From assembly GCF_900168055.1 (NCBI RefSeq), contig NZ_FUYS01000010.1:62001-126000 (forward strand): a stretch of DNA of 64,000 bases. Direction: 5' to 3'. The notes under the pieces are model-generated. The model was given only the letters and a program-made list of their open reading frames with translations, had not been told where the DNA came from and did no database searches. The translations under genes and the position numbers were made by a program. The stretch is from Parapedobacter luteus (GTDB lineage Bacteria > Bacteroidota > Bacteroidia > Sphingobacteriales > Sphingobacteriaceae). Below are positions 26,122-35,433 of this stretch, in pieces. Position 1 is the first letter of the stretch. Each line of letters opens with the position of its first letter.

Positions 26122-26709
26122 ATGCAAACCAGGCGCTATGCGGGTTGTTCGGACGAACAATTGATGGCTTATATACAGCGTGGGCATGAACAGGCTTTCG
26201 AGGTGCTGTATGATCGGTATTGGCACGAACTTTACCGGTTTGCATGGAACGTGTTACGGTCTGAAGCCGATGCGAAAGATGCGGTGCAGGAGGTCTTCGT
26301 CAGTTTTTGGATGCGGCGCGATCAAATCGAAATCACGACAACACTTGCGGCTTACCTGCATAAAGCTGTCCACTATAAAGTACTAAACAGCGCTTCCCGG
26401 CTTTTGGAAGGCAGCCGGACGCATCTACCGCTTTCTTATGAGATGGCTAATGCTTTTGCGATGCAAATCGATCCGATTGCTTTAAAGGAGCTGGAAGACA
26501 CCCTAAGCCGTCAAATGGCGAAATTGCCTCCTGCTATCGAAAATGTACTTCGGATGAGCGTCGAAGAGCAACTAAGTACCGCAGAGATTGCCCGCCACTT
26601 GGGATTATCTGAGCAGACCATCAAAAATCAACTGACGGCGGCACGTAAACGTATGCGCATTTTATGCCGCGATATGGTCTTTTCAGTGCTTTTCTTTATG
26701 TTTTTTTAA
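26122..26709 (+). CDS. ECF-type RNA polymerase sigma factor (second locus)
   Basis: A 195-residue ECF sigma factor. Region 2: SDEQLMAYIQRGHEQAFEVL, YRFAWNVLRSEADAKDAVQE, VFVSFWMRRDQ. Region 4: LPPAIENVLRMSVEEQLSTA with helix-turn-helix IARHLGLSEQTIKNQLTAAR. The C-terminus is hydrophobic (DMVFSVLFFMFF). The frame is open from 26080 via TTG, but the ATG at 26122 is preceded by a GAGGAGAAG ribosome-binding-like stretch and gives the family N-terminus. It is followed by fecR, susC and susD, the usual order of a Bacteroidota nutrient-uptake locus. Confidence 0.93.
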   Translation: MQTRRYAGCSDEQLMAYIQRGHEQAFEVLYDRYWHELYRFAWNVLRSEADAKDAVQEVFVSFWMRRDQIEITTTLAAYLHKAVHYKVLNSASRLLEGSRTHLPLSYEMANAFAMQIDPIALKELEDTLSRQMAKLPPAIENVLRMSVEEQLSTAEIARHLGLSEQTIKNQLTAARKRMRILCRDMVFSVLFFMFF

Positions 26710-26776
26710 TGATTTCTTAATCGGGCCGGGTAGTACAGCACCCCCCTTTTTTGGATAGTATGGCAAAGATGAACAT

Positions 26777-27736
26777 ATGGAGCCATCACTATTCAAAGCA
26801 CTCATTGATCGATACCGAAACGGAACGGCTACCTCGTTCGAAAAAGAGCTCGTTGAAGGCTGGTTGAAAGAACAAGAGCAAAGGCCACTGCCGCTTCATG
26901 AAGTAGACGAGCGACGGATAAAGACGGAGATGCTCTTCGCGATACGTAGACAATTGCGCTCAGCGCGCATGGGGAAATTGCGCAGGTTGGTCCGCGCGGG
27001 GGCTGCAGCGGTATTGATCGCCGGACTTGCGCTATTCGGGTGGTACCTGTGGCCGTCTCAAGAAACGCTCCCTACGTTACGGATCACACAGACCGGTGCT
27101 GGCGAGCGCAAGCAAATCGTGCTGCCTGACCATTCGGTCATCTGGCTTAATGCAAACTCACGCGTGGAATATCCGGAAAATTTTAGCTCGGGCGAACGCA
27201 CCGTGCACTTGGTACAGGGAGAAGCTTTTTTCGAAGTGACGCCCGACACATCCAAGCCTTTTACCGTCAGGACTGATTGGTTTGATACGCGGGTGCTCGG
27301 TACATCTTTCAATGTGCAGGTACATCCAGAGACGGCTGAAGTGGGGGTTGCTGTGGAAACCGGTAAGGTAGAGGTCAGACCTACGGATACGGCTAGCGCG
27401 CAGCAGGTCTTTAGGCTGACGCGTGGACAAGGTGTGTTATACAACAAGGAAGCCAAAGCCATGAGCTATACAACGGGTTCGGAAACGCCGGGAATATGGC
27501 GTTCAGGTGGGCTCAGCTTCGCACAGCGTTCGCTGAAAGACGTGGTGCGCGCCTTGGAAGATAAATATGCCACGACCATTGTGCTTGAGGTAGATGAACG
27601 CCGGGATTACCGCTTCACCGCTACCATTACGCCACAGACCTCATTAGATGAGGTGTTGTCTTCCGTCTGTCTGGTCAATAAACTTATCCGGGTAGATCAA
27701 GACGGGTTGATCGTGTTGCGCGAGCGAGCGTTTTAA
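26777..27736 (+). CDS. FecR-family anti-sigma factor (second locus)
   Basis: A 319-residue anti-sigma regulator. Cytosolic N-terminus, one membrane helix near residues 74-92 (AGAAAVLIAGLALFGWYLW), then a periplasmic FecR domain (LPDHSVIWLNANSRVEYPEN, GEAFFEVTPDTSKPFTVRTD, TRVLGTSFNVQVHPE) and a C-terminal DUF4974-type domain (SLKDVVRALEDKYATTIVLE). It should bind the sigma factor encoded upstream and be released by the STN domain of the SusC encoded next. Confidence 0.95.
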   Translation: MEPSLFKALIDRYRNGTATSFEKELVEGWLKEQEQRPLPLHEVDERRIKTEMLFAIRRQLRSARMGKLRRLVRAGAAAVLIAGLALFGWYLWPSQETLPTLRITQTGAGERKQIVLPDHSVIWLNANSRVEYPENFSSGERTVHLVQGEAFFEVTPDTSKPFTVRTDWFDTRVLGTSFNVQVHPETAEVGVAVETGKVEVRPTDTASAQQVFRLTRGQGVLYNKEAKAMSYTTGSETPGIWRSGGLSFAQRSLKDVVRALEDKYATTIVLEVDERRDYRFTATITPQTSLDEVLSSVCLVNKLIRVDQDGLIVLRERAF

Positions 27737-27768
27737 TCAGGTTTTTTTATGACATAATAATACATTGT

Positions 27769-30700
27769 ATGGAATCAAATCGACAGTACTTAACAAAACG
27801 GGCGTTGATGTACGGAGCTTTTCTATCGCTATGCTGGGGCCCCGTAACTGCTCAGCAATACGCGCATGCCAGCCATGCGCCGGTACAGCACACACGAGTC
27901 TCATTGGAGCAGGCATTGAAAGCGGTTGCTTCGCGCATCAATAAGAAATTGGTGTATGACACTAGGCAGCTGGCGGGTAAGCAGGCACATACAGTAAGCG
28001 CCGGATTGCCTGCAGACCGGTTGTTGGAAGAGATCTTGACCAACACGGGGCTTACTTATCGGGTTGAAGGGGATTTGCTGGTGATTTTTCCGGGAGATGT
28101 GACCGACGGCGCGAGCAGCAACCGCAGCATCCGCCAGCAGCTGACCGTGCGCGGGCACGTCAAATCGGCGGATGGTGAGCCATTGGTCGGTGTTTCGGTC
28201 AGTATCAAAGGTACGACCACCACGGTGTCAACGGGAATCAGCGGCCAATATAGCATCACAGCTCCGGAAGATGCTACCCTGGTGTTTGCGCTTATCGGAT
28301 TCGTAAAGCAGGAGCAAGCGGTCGCGGGCCGTACGCAGGTGGATGTCCTGTTGGAGGAAGACAACCAAGCATTGTCCGAAGTGGTTGTAACTGCACTGGG
28401 TATCAAACGCGAAGAGAAGGCGCTTGGTTATGGCGTATCGGTTGTGAAAGGCGAAGATCTGACGGATGCCATTTCAAACAACTGGTCGGACGCATTGAAA
28501 GGTAAAGTGGCCGGCCTCAACCTCACCCAGACAGGTTCCGGACCATTAAACTCTACCCGCATCAACCTGCGGGGCGACCGTTCGTTGGACATCAATGGCA
28601 ATGAGGCGCTGGTTGTAATAGATGGTATCCCCATGATCAATGGCAAAATCAGTTCTGGCGTAGATCAGGCCTATGGAGCTGGCGCAAGTGGGGTAGACAA
28701 AGATATTCCTATCGACTTTGGCAACGGGCTTTCCGATATCAACCCGGATGATATTGAATCCGTGACCGTGCTGAAAGGAGCCGCTGCATCGGCTCTTTAT
28801 GGCAGCCGTGCTGCCAATGGGGCATTAATTATTACCACCAAAAGCGGCCGTAGGCGTGAGGGAGGTATCGGCATTACTGTCAATTCCAATACCAGTATTC
28901 AGGATGTGCTACGTTGGCCGGACTGGCAGTATGAATACGGACAGGGCAATAACAACCGCAATGCAAACGGCGATCTCTATTACTCCTACCACCTTTCCGA
29001 AGACGGCGCCAATACGGGGTCAACTTCCAGCGCATTTGGTCCGAGATTCGACGGTCAATATTATTTCCAATATGATCCGGAAATAGAAGGGCAGTCCGTG
29101 GACCGACGGCTATGGCGACCATACACAGACAATATCAAAGGTTTTTGGCGCACAGGACTGAACTTTACCAATAGCGTTGCACTGGATGGGGCCACTGATC
29201 GGTTTTCGGCGCGTGCATCACTGACCCATACCAAAAATGAATGGATTATGCCCAATACCGGATTCGAGCGTATCGTGGCATCCCTGAACAGCAGTGCACA
29301 CCTTTCAAAAAATCTTCAGGTCAATGCCAAGATGAGCTATACGGCAAAAAGCAGTGATAACCTGCCCGGTACCGGGTATAACAACCAGTCGATCGGCTAT
29401 TTCATGATATTCCAGAATCCAAATGTCGACTTGGAGTGGTATCGTCCGATTTGGAAACAGGGCAAAGAGCAGTTGGAGCAAATTCATCCGTTTAGCTCCT
29501 ATATCGAAAATCCTTACCTCATTGCCTATGAGATGACTAATGGCCTGAAGAGCAATACCGTGGAGGGCAATTTGCAGGGCATTTATACCTTCGACGACCG
29601 GTGGAGCCTCATGGTGCGTTCGGGCTTGAATATGCGACAGGATAAAAGGGACAACCGTAGACCGTATAACACGGCTAATTTTCCGCAGGGGTACTACAAG
29701 GAGCAAGATGTGTACTTCTTTGAGTCGAACACGGATATGTTGCTCACCTACCAGAACAAACTTACACCCGCCATTGACCTGCGTGCTTCTTTAGGTGCGA
29801 ACGCAATGCGGTACGAGTCAAAAACGAACAATGCGATAGCGCGGGGGCTGCTGCTGCCCGGCATCTACAAATTGTCGAACGCCTTGGAGCAAGCACTGGC
29901 AGATAATGATTTGCAGCGGCGCCGTACCAACAGCGTCTATGGATTCGTCAACTTTTCATACCGTGATTTGGTGTTCTTGGATATAACCGGAAGAAACGAC
30001 TGGTCATCCACGTTGCCCGATGGCAATAACTCATATTTTTATCCTTCGGTAAGCAGCAGCTATATCCTTAGCGATATTTTCTCCCTGCCGGATGCTTTCA
30101 CCTTTGCAAAGGCACGCCTTTCATGGGCCATGGTGGGCAATGACACTTACCCGTATCGTACGGCCAAATACTACAGCAAGACAGATTTCCCTGGCTCTGC
30201 GGAAGCACCATCGGTGCTTCATAATGCTGACCTAAAGCCCGAAATATCCCGCTCATGGGAAGCTGGCGTCAATGTAGCACTGTTTAACAATCGCATCAAT
30301 ACGGATGTAAATGTGTATACCATCACCACTGAAAATCAAGTGCTTTCCGTGCCTTTGGATATTACCACGGGTTATAGCAGTGCGTTCATCAATGCCGGTG
30401 AAATCCGTAATCGCGGCATTGAGGTAATGTTGAGCGGAAGTCCTGTGAAAAACGACAACTTTTCGTGGACGGCCACGGCGACTTGGTCTACCAATAACAA
30501 CAGGATTCTGTCATTAAGCGAGGATGTGGAAGGCGAGGAGCAAATTATCGCTACGAGCGGTACAGCTACCTTGCTGGCCACCGTAGGCGGTAGCATCGGC
30601 GACATATGGGGATTTGGGCTGGTGCGCAATCCTGAGGGGCAAGTGGTGTTTAATGGTGAAACAGGATTGGCCCTCCGGCCCAATGATATTAGTAAAATCG

Positions 30701-31248
30701 GTAACGCATATGCCGATTGGAGGGCAGGCTTGGTCAATGAGTTTCAATACAAAAACTGGCGATTCAGCGCAACCATCGACGGTCAATATGGTGGTTTACT
30801 GTATTCGCAGAGCCATCATAAGATGACCGAACAAGGCAAACTTCGCCATACGTTGCTGGGTCGTGAAACCATGACGGTCATCGGCGAAGGTGTGGTCTTG
30901 AACGACGACGGCAGCTATTCGCCCAATACAACGCCGGTGCCGATCCAGACGTGGTACGGTGATTACTACCGGCGGGCGAATATTGAGACGAATAGCTTTG
31001 ACGCTTCATACCTGAAACTGCGGGAAGTCCGGTTGGAATACAACCTGCCGGTTTCAGTGGTGTCACGTTGGCGCCTCGCGGGTGCCAGCATTGCCGTGTA
31101 TGGCCGTGATCTGGCGATGATTTCGGACTTTCCGATTTTTGACCCCGAGACGGCGAGTCTTAATGGCGCCACTATCGTGCCGGGGGTAGAAATGGGGCAA
31201 TTGCCCACGCCAAGAACATGGGGCGTAAACCTGAGGTTTCAATTTTAA
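27769..31248 (+). CDS. SusC/RagA-family TonB-linked outer-membrane receptor with STN domain
   Basis: A 1159-residue TonB-dependent receptor/transducer. Signal peptide to about residue 28 (GPVTAQQ); STN domain about 40-110 (VSLEQALKAVASRINKKLVY; LTNTGLTYRVEGDLLVIFPG); carboxypeptidase-regulatory domain about 125-205 (LTVRGHVKSADGEPLVGVSV); TonB-box-like VVVTALGIKREEKALGY; plug about 220-350 including VLKGAAASALYGSRAANGAL; then the 22-strand barrel ending in a C-terminal Phe (GVNLRFQF), as required for outer-membrane insertion. It imports a ligand captured by the SusD partner and signals to FecR. The ligand is not identifiable: no glycoside hydrolase or protease adjoins. Confidence 0.96.
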   Translation: MESNRQYLTKRALMYGAFLSLCWGPVTAQQYAHASHAPVQHTRVSLEQALKAVASRINKKLVYDTRQLAGKQAHTVSAGLPADRLLEEILTNTGLTYRVEGDLLVIFPGDVTDGASSNRSIRQQLTVRGHVKSADGEPLVGVSVSIKGTTTTVSTGISGQYSITAPEDATLVFALIGFVKQEQAVAGRTQVDVLLEEDNQALSEVVVTALGIKREEKALGYGVSVVKGEDLTDAISNNWSDALKGKVAGLNLTQTGSGPLNSTRINLRGDRSLDINGNEALVVIDGIPMINGKISSGVDQAYGAGASGVDKDIPIDFGNGLSDINPDDIESVTVLKGAAASALYGSRAANGALIITTKSGRRREGGIGITVNSNTSIQDVLRWPDWQYEYGQGNNNRNANGDLYYSYHLSEDGANTGSTSSAFGPRFDGQYYFQYDPEIEGQSVDRRLWRPYTDNIKGFWRTGLNFTNSVALDGATDRFSARASLTHTKNEWIMPNTGFERIVASLNSSAHLSKNLQVNAKMSYTAKSSDNLPGTGYNNQSIGYFMIFQNPNVDLEWYRPIWKQGKEQLEQIHPFSSYIENPYLIAYEMTNGLKSNTVEGNLQGIYTFDDRWSLMVRSGLNMRQDKRDNRRPYNTANFPQGYYKEQDVYFFESNTDMLLTYQNKLTPAIDLRASLGANAMRYESKTNNAIARGLLLPGIYKLSNALEQALADNDLQRRRTNSVYGFVNFSYRDLVFLDITGRNDWSSTLPDGNNSYFYPSVSSSYILSDIFSLPDAFTFAKARLSWAMVGNDTYPYRTAKYYSKTDFPGSAEAPSVLHNADLKPEISRSWEAGVNVALFNNRINTDVNVYTITTENQVLSVPLDITTGYSSAFINAGEIRNRGIEVMLSGSPVKNDNFSWTATATWSTNNNRILSLSEDVEGEEQIIATSGTATLLATVGGSIGDIWGFGLVRNPEGQVVFNGETGLALRPNDISKIGNAYADWRAGLVNEFQYKNWRFSATIDGQYGGLLYSQSHHKMTEQGKLRHTLLGRETMTVIGEGVVLNDDGSYSPNTTPVPIQTWYGDYYRRANIETNSFDASYLKLREVRLEYNLPVSVVSRWRLAGASIAVYGRDLAMISDFPIFDPETASLNGATIVPGVEMGQLPTPRTWGVNLRFQF

Positions 31249-31275
31249 TTAAGGGATTTTTTAACGCTTTTGATC

Positions 31276-32757
31276 ATGAATATGTTAAATCGAAATACGA
31301 TAACGGGGAGTTTAATAACCGTATTGTTGGCCACATCATGTACGCGGGATTTTGACGAAGTCAATACCGACCCCAATAAGATTGAAAAAGTGACGCCAGG
31401 TAGCATGCTCACACCGACAATTTATGGGATGAGTACTTATTTTACGGTACGGAGCTATGATTTTACATGGCAGCTGATGCAGGTAGGGTTGCCGCACCCC
31501 AGTTCGGGCAACGCGGCACACTGGTATTACCTGCAGGAAAATTCTGGCAACGGTACATGGAATACCTGCTACCGCCTGCTGCGCAACCTCCGCGAGATGG
31601 ATGAAGCGGCTGATGAATACGACCAGCCCATCTTTAAAGCAGTTGCTGCAACCTTACGTGCCTATATCGTTGGGATACTGACCGATAGCTTTGGGGATGT
31701 CCCGTTTAGCGAGGCTATGCAAGCCGAAGAAGGAATTAACCGGCCCCGATTTGATACGCAAGAAGAAATCTACCACAGCCTCATCGAACAGCTGGAAGAG
31801 GCAAACCGCATCTATGCAGCCGGAGGGGATATGGTGGGCAACGATCTGCTTTACGGCGAGGAAGCAACGGCGGGCGATCAGGAGCGAAACTGGCGCAGGT
31901 TCAACAACTCATTGTTGATGCGGATGATATTGCGTATGTCTAAGCGCACCGAGCAGAACAGCTACCAGCGTTTGCAAGCGATGATTGACAACCCTGATGA
32001 GTATCCGGTGTTTACATCAAATGCAGAAGCTGCGCTGGTCAAAATATCAGGGTTGACCCCCTATGACTATGCGTGGGGCAGAAGGCAGGATTATGTCAAT
32101 TTCGAAGCAATGGCTGAGTTTTTCGTGGATATGCTCAACGAGTTAGCGGATCCCCGCCGACCGTTGTTTATGACCCGTGCAAGGCGCTTAGAGAATGGCG
32201 AATATGTCGATTTGGGCTATCGCGGTATTCCCAGCGCCCACTCGGGGGATGCTTCGCAGTTTAATTATGATCCCAGCACACCTAACGGTGATTTGATGGT
32301 ATACACCACATTGGGCACTGAAATCATCGAGGTGATGATGAGCTATGCCGAAGTGGAATTTATCAAAGCCGAGGTTGCGTTTTTCCGCGGCGATATGGCG
32401 GCGGCAGAAGCAGCGTACCGGCGCGGGGTGGAGGCAGCCATCACACAGTGGAAAGGTGGCGTAATGCCGGATGATTATTTTGAAAATGAAGCAGCACGGT
32501 TTGACGGCACGTTTGAGCGTATCATGAATCAAAAATACTTGGCATTATTTTTCAATGATTACCAGCAGTGGTTTGAATATCGCCGGACCGGATATCCCGA
32601 GCTGCCCAAGACGCCTCACATGCTGCATCAAGGGCAGATGCCTACGCGTTTTATGTATCATACCGATGTGCGCCGGTTCAACCGGGAAAACTACCAAGAG
32701 GCTGTACAGCGCATGGGGGCGGATGATTTCCATACTAAAGTATGGTGGGAGCGGTAA
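31276..32757 (+). CDS. SusD/RagB-family outer-membrane lipoprotein (SusD-like_2 type)
   Basis: Ligand-binding lipoprotein that caps the SusC encoded upstream; 493 residues from the ATG at 31276. The lipobox is LLATSC, and the mature protein starts TRDFDEVNTDPNKI, typical of the SusD-like_2 subfamily. TPR-like helices include FKAVAATLRAYIVGILTDSF followed by GDVPFSEAM, and the C-terminus has VEFIKAEVAFFRGDMAAAEA. This subfamily is often found with peptide or unknown ligands rather than starch. The start at 31270 (TTG) is less likely than the ATG. Confidence 0.95.
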   Translation: MNMLNRNTITGSLITVLLATSCTRDFDEVNTDPNKIEKVTPGSMLTPTIYGMSTYFTVRSYDFTWQLMQVGLPHPSSGNAAHWYYLQENSGNGTWNTCYRLLRNLREMDEAADEYDQPIFKAVAATLRAYIVGILTDSFGDVPFSEAMQAEEGINRPRFDTQEEIYHSLIEQLEEANRIYAAGGDMVGNDLLYGEEATAGDQERNWRRFNNSLLMRMILRMSKRTEQNSYQRLQAMIDNPDEYPVFTSNAEAALVKISGLTPYDYAWGRRQDYVNFEAMAEFFVDMLNELADPRRPLFMTRARRLENGEYVDLGYRGIPSAHSGDASQFNYDPSTPNGDLMVYTTLGTEIIEVMMSYAEVEFIKAEVAFFRGDMAAAEAAYRRGVEAAITQWKGGVMPDDYFENEAARFDGTFERIMNQKYLALFFNDYQQWFEYRRTGYPELPKTPHMLHQGQMPTRFMYHTDVRRFNRENYQEAVQRMGADDFHTKVWWER

Positions 32758-32888
32758 TGGAAGGCAAAAAGTAATCACTGTCATCTTTTAATCTGCGGCG
32801 CAACATCTATAGGTTCTCGGGATCGTTCTATCTTGCAGCATCAAAAAAGGGATAATGAATAATTTACCTGTCTATAAAATGCAAGATT

Positions 32889-33932
32889 ATGATTCCTAAA
32901 ACGATGAAAGCTGCAGTGGTTCGTCAGTTTGGAGCTCCGCTGCAAATCGAAGAAGTAGATGTGAGGCCTCCAGGCCGCAACCAATTATTAGTGAAGGTGG
33001 TGGCCAGCGGTGTATGCCATACCGACCTGCACGCTGTAGAAGGCGATTGGCCTGTTAAACCCAAGATGCCTTTGATACCGGGCCATGAGGCGGTCGGCTA
33101 CGTAGTCGCTGTAGGCGAAGGCGTAGCCGATATCAAGGAAGGGGATGCCGTAGGAGTACCCTGGCTATATAGTGCATGTGGGCATTGCGAGCATTGTATC
33201 ACGGGCTGGGAAACGTTGTGTGAGTCGCAGCAAAACGGCGGTTATAGCGTCGATGGTGGTTTCGCTGAATATGTGCTGGCAGATGCCCGGTATGTGGGGC
33301 ATCTGCCCAGCAATGTCAACTTCATCGAGATGGCACCCATCCTTTGCGCTGGGGTCACGGTCTATAAGGGATTGAAGGAAACGGAAACCAAACCTGGCGA
33401 ATGGGTGGCTATATCGGGCATCGGCGGGCTGGGGCATGTGGCCGTTCAGTACGCGAAAGCAATGGGCATGCATGTCGCAGCAATAGATGTAGGCGATGAC
33501 AAACTCGCGCTTGCGAAACGACTGGGCGCCGATTTGGTGGTCAATGCCCGACAGCAGGATCCGGGTGCTTATTTGCAACAGGAAGTGGGAGGAGTACATG
33601 GTGCGCTCATCACAGCGGTATCGCCCATCGCATTCCGGCAAGGATTAAGCACGCTGCGCCGTAAAGGCACTATTGCGTTGAACGGATTGCCACCGGGTAG
33701 CTTTGATCTTCCTATCTTCGAAACCGTCCTCAAGCGCATTACGGTGAGGGGATCAATCGTGGGTACTCGGAAGGATTTGCAGGAGGCTATCCAGTTCGCC
33801 AATGAAGGGAAAGTCAAGGCCAACGTAACGGCCGTAAAGCTGGAAAACATCAATGACGTGTTCGACAAAATGAAAGCAGGGGAGATCGAGGGTCGGATGG
33901 TGCTCGATATCGCGGGCGAATCAGCAGCGTAA
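32889..33932 (+). CDS. Zinc-dependent alcohol dehydrogenase (AdhP type)
   Basis: NAD-dependent medium-chain alcohol dehydrogenase, 347 residues. Catalytic zinc ligands are C43 ([10 protein letters not shown]), H66 with E67 (PGHEAVG), and C153 ([11 protein letters not shown]); the structural zinc is held by C97, C100, C103 and C111. The Rossmann loop is [18 protein letters not shown]. Similarity to bacterial ethanol-active AdhP/AdhA suggests primary alcohols, which is inference. An alternative start is the ATG at 32904 (MKAAVV). It stands alone and converges on the MiaE-like gene. Confidence 0.93.
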   Translation: MIPKTMKAAVVRQFGAPLQIEEVDVRPPGRNQLLVKVVASGVCHTDLHAVEGDWPVKPKMPLIPGHEAVGYVVAVGEGVADIKEGDAVGVPWLYSACGHCEHCITGWETLCESQQNGGYSVDGGFAEYVLADARYVGHLPSNVNFIEMAPILCAGVTVYKGLKETETKPGEWVAISGIGGLGHVAVQYAKAMGMHVAAIDVGDDKLALAKRLGADLVVNARQQDPGAYLQQEVGGVHGALITAVSPIAFRQGLSTLRRKGTIALNGLPPGSFDLPIFETVLKRITVRGSIVGTRKDLQEAIQFANEGKVKANVTAVKLENINDVFDKMKAGEIEGRMVLDIAGESAA

Positions 33933-33940
33933 TCGCTTTT

Positions 33941-34522
33941 TTACCCATGAATATGTTCCTTCTTGCCGTATGATTTGATAAGCTCCCCTTCGAAAATGAG
34001 CCATTCTTTCCAACGCCGGTCTACATCAACATCGATGGTGTAACGGCGGGCGAAATTCAAGAAGGTTGTATAATGGCTGGCCTCGGATACCATCAGGTCA
34101 TGGTAAAACTTGGCCAGCTCGTTATCTTTGATGTTTTGGGAGAGCACACGAAACCGCTCACAACTACGGGCTTCTATCATGGCAGCAAAGAGCAACCGGT
34201 CAATGAAGGCCGTATTGCGGCTGCCGTCCTTCTTGGTGAATTTCATCAGCTGGTTTACATAGTCGTCCTTGCGTTCGCGACCGAGTGTATAGCCGCGTTG
34301 CTTGATGATGTCAATGACAAGCTGGAAGTGCTGCATCTCTTCAATAGCGATGGCCGTCAACTCATGCACCAAATCCTGATGCTCCGAATTTTGCGTAATC
34401 AATGAAATGGCATTGGAGGCTGCCTTCTGTTCGCACCACGCGTGGTCCGTCAGGATTTCCTCCAGGTTGGTTTCTGCAATATTAGCCCAGCGCGGGTCGG
34501 TCAACAATCGAAGTCCAAGCAT
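33941..34522 (-). CDS. miaE: tRNA-(ms2io6A)-hydroxylase family protein (MiaE-like)
   Basis: A 193-residue four-helix di-iron protein. Probable iron ligands: E31 (HAWCEQKAA), E62 and H65 (IEEMQHF), E117 (MIEARSCERF), and E147 and H150 (SEASHYTTF), the pattern of MiaE, which hydroxylates ms2i6A37 in tRNA using oxygen. The final residues KKEHIHG are His/Lys rich. A TAAGTTTG -7 element lies 18 bases upstream on the same strand. MiaE function in Bacteroidota rests on family similarity. Confidence 0.88.
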   Translation of the reverse strand: MLGLRLLTDPRWANIAETNLEEILTDHAWCEQKAASNAISLITQNSEHQDLVHELTAIAIEEMQHFQLVIDIIKQRGYTLGRERKDDYVNQLMKFTKKDGSRNTAFIDRLLFAAMIEARSCERFRVLSQNIKDNELAKFYHDLMVSEASHYTTFLNFARRYTIDVDVDRRWKEWLIFEGELIKSYGKKEHIHG

Positions 34523-34540
34523 ATGCTAATTGTGTTTAGG

Positions 34541-34548
34541 CAAACTTA
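34541..34548 (-). promoter_or_regulatory. Probable -7 element of the MiaE-like gene
   Basis: Minus strand TAAGTTTG, exact -7 match, 18 bases before the start codon at 34522; no clear -33 box. Confidence 0.35.
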
Positions 34549-34561
34549 CACATATTTTCGA

Positions 34562-34605
34562 AAATGAATGGCAGCCATCCTTAGATAAGGGGCTGCCATT
34601 CATTT
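34562..34605 (-). terminator. Strong hairpin terminator after the coiled-coil protein gene
   Basis: Perfect 15-bp inverted repeat, AAATGAATGGCAGCC at 34562-34576 and its complement at 34591-34605, with a small inner CCTT/AAGG stem in the loop. It lies 15 bases beyond the stop of the minus-strand gene ending at 34621; only a short T-run follows on that strand (ATTTTCG). Confidence 0.7.
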
Positions 34606-34620
34606 ATTGTTGTTGACTGC

Positions 34621-35202
34621 TTATCGTGCCGCAATAGCGGTGCCTGAAGAAGGAAAGCTATTGGCGCGATCGATAGCCTTTGCAAAATGTTGCTCTGCTT
34701 CGCGCAATAGCGGTAGGGTTTCTTCATTGATCAGACTGGCATATTTTTTCTTGGCTTTTTCAAACTGCTTTTTCTCGTTGTTCAGCTCAGCCTTTAATTG
34801 TGCTTGCAGCTTGGCGATCTGCTTTTTTTCGTAGGCGTCCCGCTGAGCATGTTTTTCAGCGTATGTCACGTTGATTTCTTCAATGGCTTTCTTGCTTTCA
34901 TTCACACGGACTCCATTGTCTATGTCTTGTTGGTATACGCCGATAAAAAAGTTTTTATCACGTTCTAATTCTGCGTGGTTGCCACGGCTTTCTTTGATAC
35001 GTGCTTCCGCCAGTCCGTACTGTTCCCAGAGCACATCCACATTGCGCTGGTGGAAAGTAATGGCCTGTTTAAACGCGGCGACGCTTTTTTGATCGTTTAC
35101 TAACTCCTTATCATTGGAGGCATCATAGGAGGTGTTAGTACTTGCAATGCCGTTGCTTGCTACTGCTGCGCAAATCATGGCGCTTAATACAATTGATTTC
35201 AT
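34621..35202 (-). CDS. Exported coiled-coil protein of unknown function
   Basis: A 193-residue protein with a signal peptide (MKSIVLSAMICAAVASNGIA) and no lipobox. About residues 40-175 are charged, helical and heptad-like (KAIEEINVTYAEKHAQRDAY, KKQIAKLQAQLKAELNNEKK), predicting a long coiled coil in the periplasm. No domain is recognised. It is monocistronic, with its own terminator; the divergent neighbour is a small lipoprotein about 230 bases away. Confidence 0.7.
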   Translation of the reverse strand: MKSIVLSAMICAAVASNGIASTNTSYDASNDKELVNDQKSVAAFKQAITFHQRNVDVLWEQYGLAEARIKESRGNHAELERDKNFFIGVYQQDIDNGVRVNESKKAIEEINVTYAEKHAQRDAYEKKQIAKLQAQLKAELNNEKKQFEKAKKKYASLINEETLPLLREAEQHFAKAIDRANSFPSSGTAIAAR

Positions 35203-35313
35203 AACTATACTGTTTTATGTTTTTACTTCTGTTTCTTTATTCTTTATCGATAAGACGACAGATGGCCAAAAACGTTGCACGGAAAACGGGCTGAATAGAC
35301 AAACGGCACGTAA

Positions 35314-35418
35314 TTGTCGACGAATGGATAGTGTATTAGACGAAAGGGGGATATTCGTAGACAAAGGATTCAACAAGGTAACGGGGCTGTAGCGAAAATT
35401 TTGTATATTCGTCTACAA
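35314..35418. repeat. Array of ATTCGTNNACAA repeats before a small lipoprotein gene
   Basis: Three 12-base copies of ATTCGTNNACAA: minus strand at 35314-35325 (plus strand reads TTGTCGACGAAT), plus strand at 35353-35364 (ATTCGTAGACAA) and 35407-35418 (ATTCGTCTACAA). A fourth, weaker copy reads TTAGACGAAA near 35336-35345. They lie in the 231-base gap between two divergent genes, the last copy just before the lipoprotein start. The arrangement looks like an operator array; no regulator is suggested by neighbours. Confidence 0.5.
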
Positions 35419-35433
35419 GAAAAGATAGCTGAT

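Noticed and set aside
20910-32757. Genomic island or mobile element
   Set aside because: Although accessory in content, the region shows no integrase, transposase, tRNA boundary, direct-repeat ends or obvious shift in base composition.
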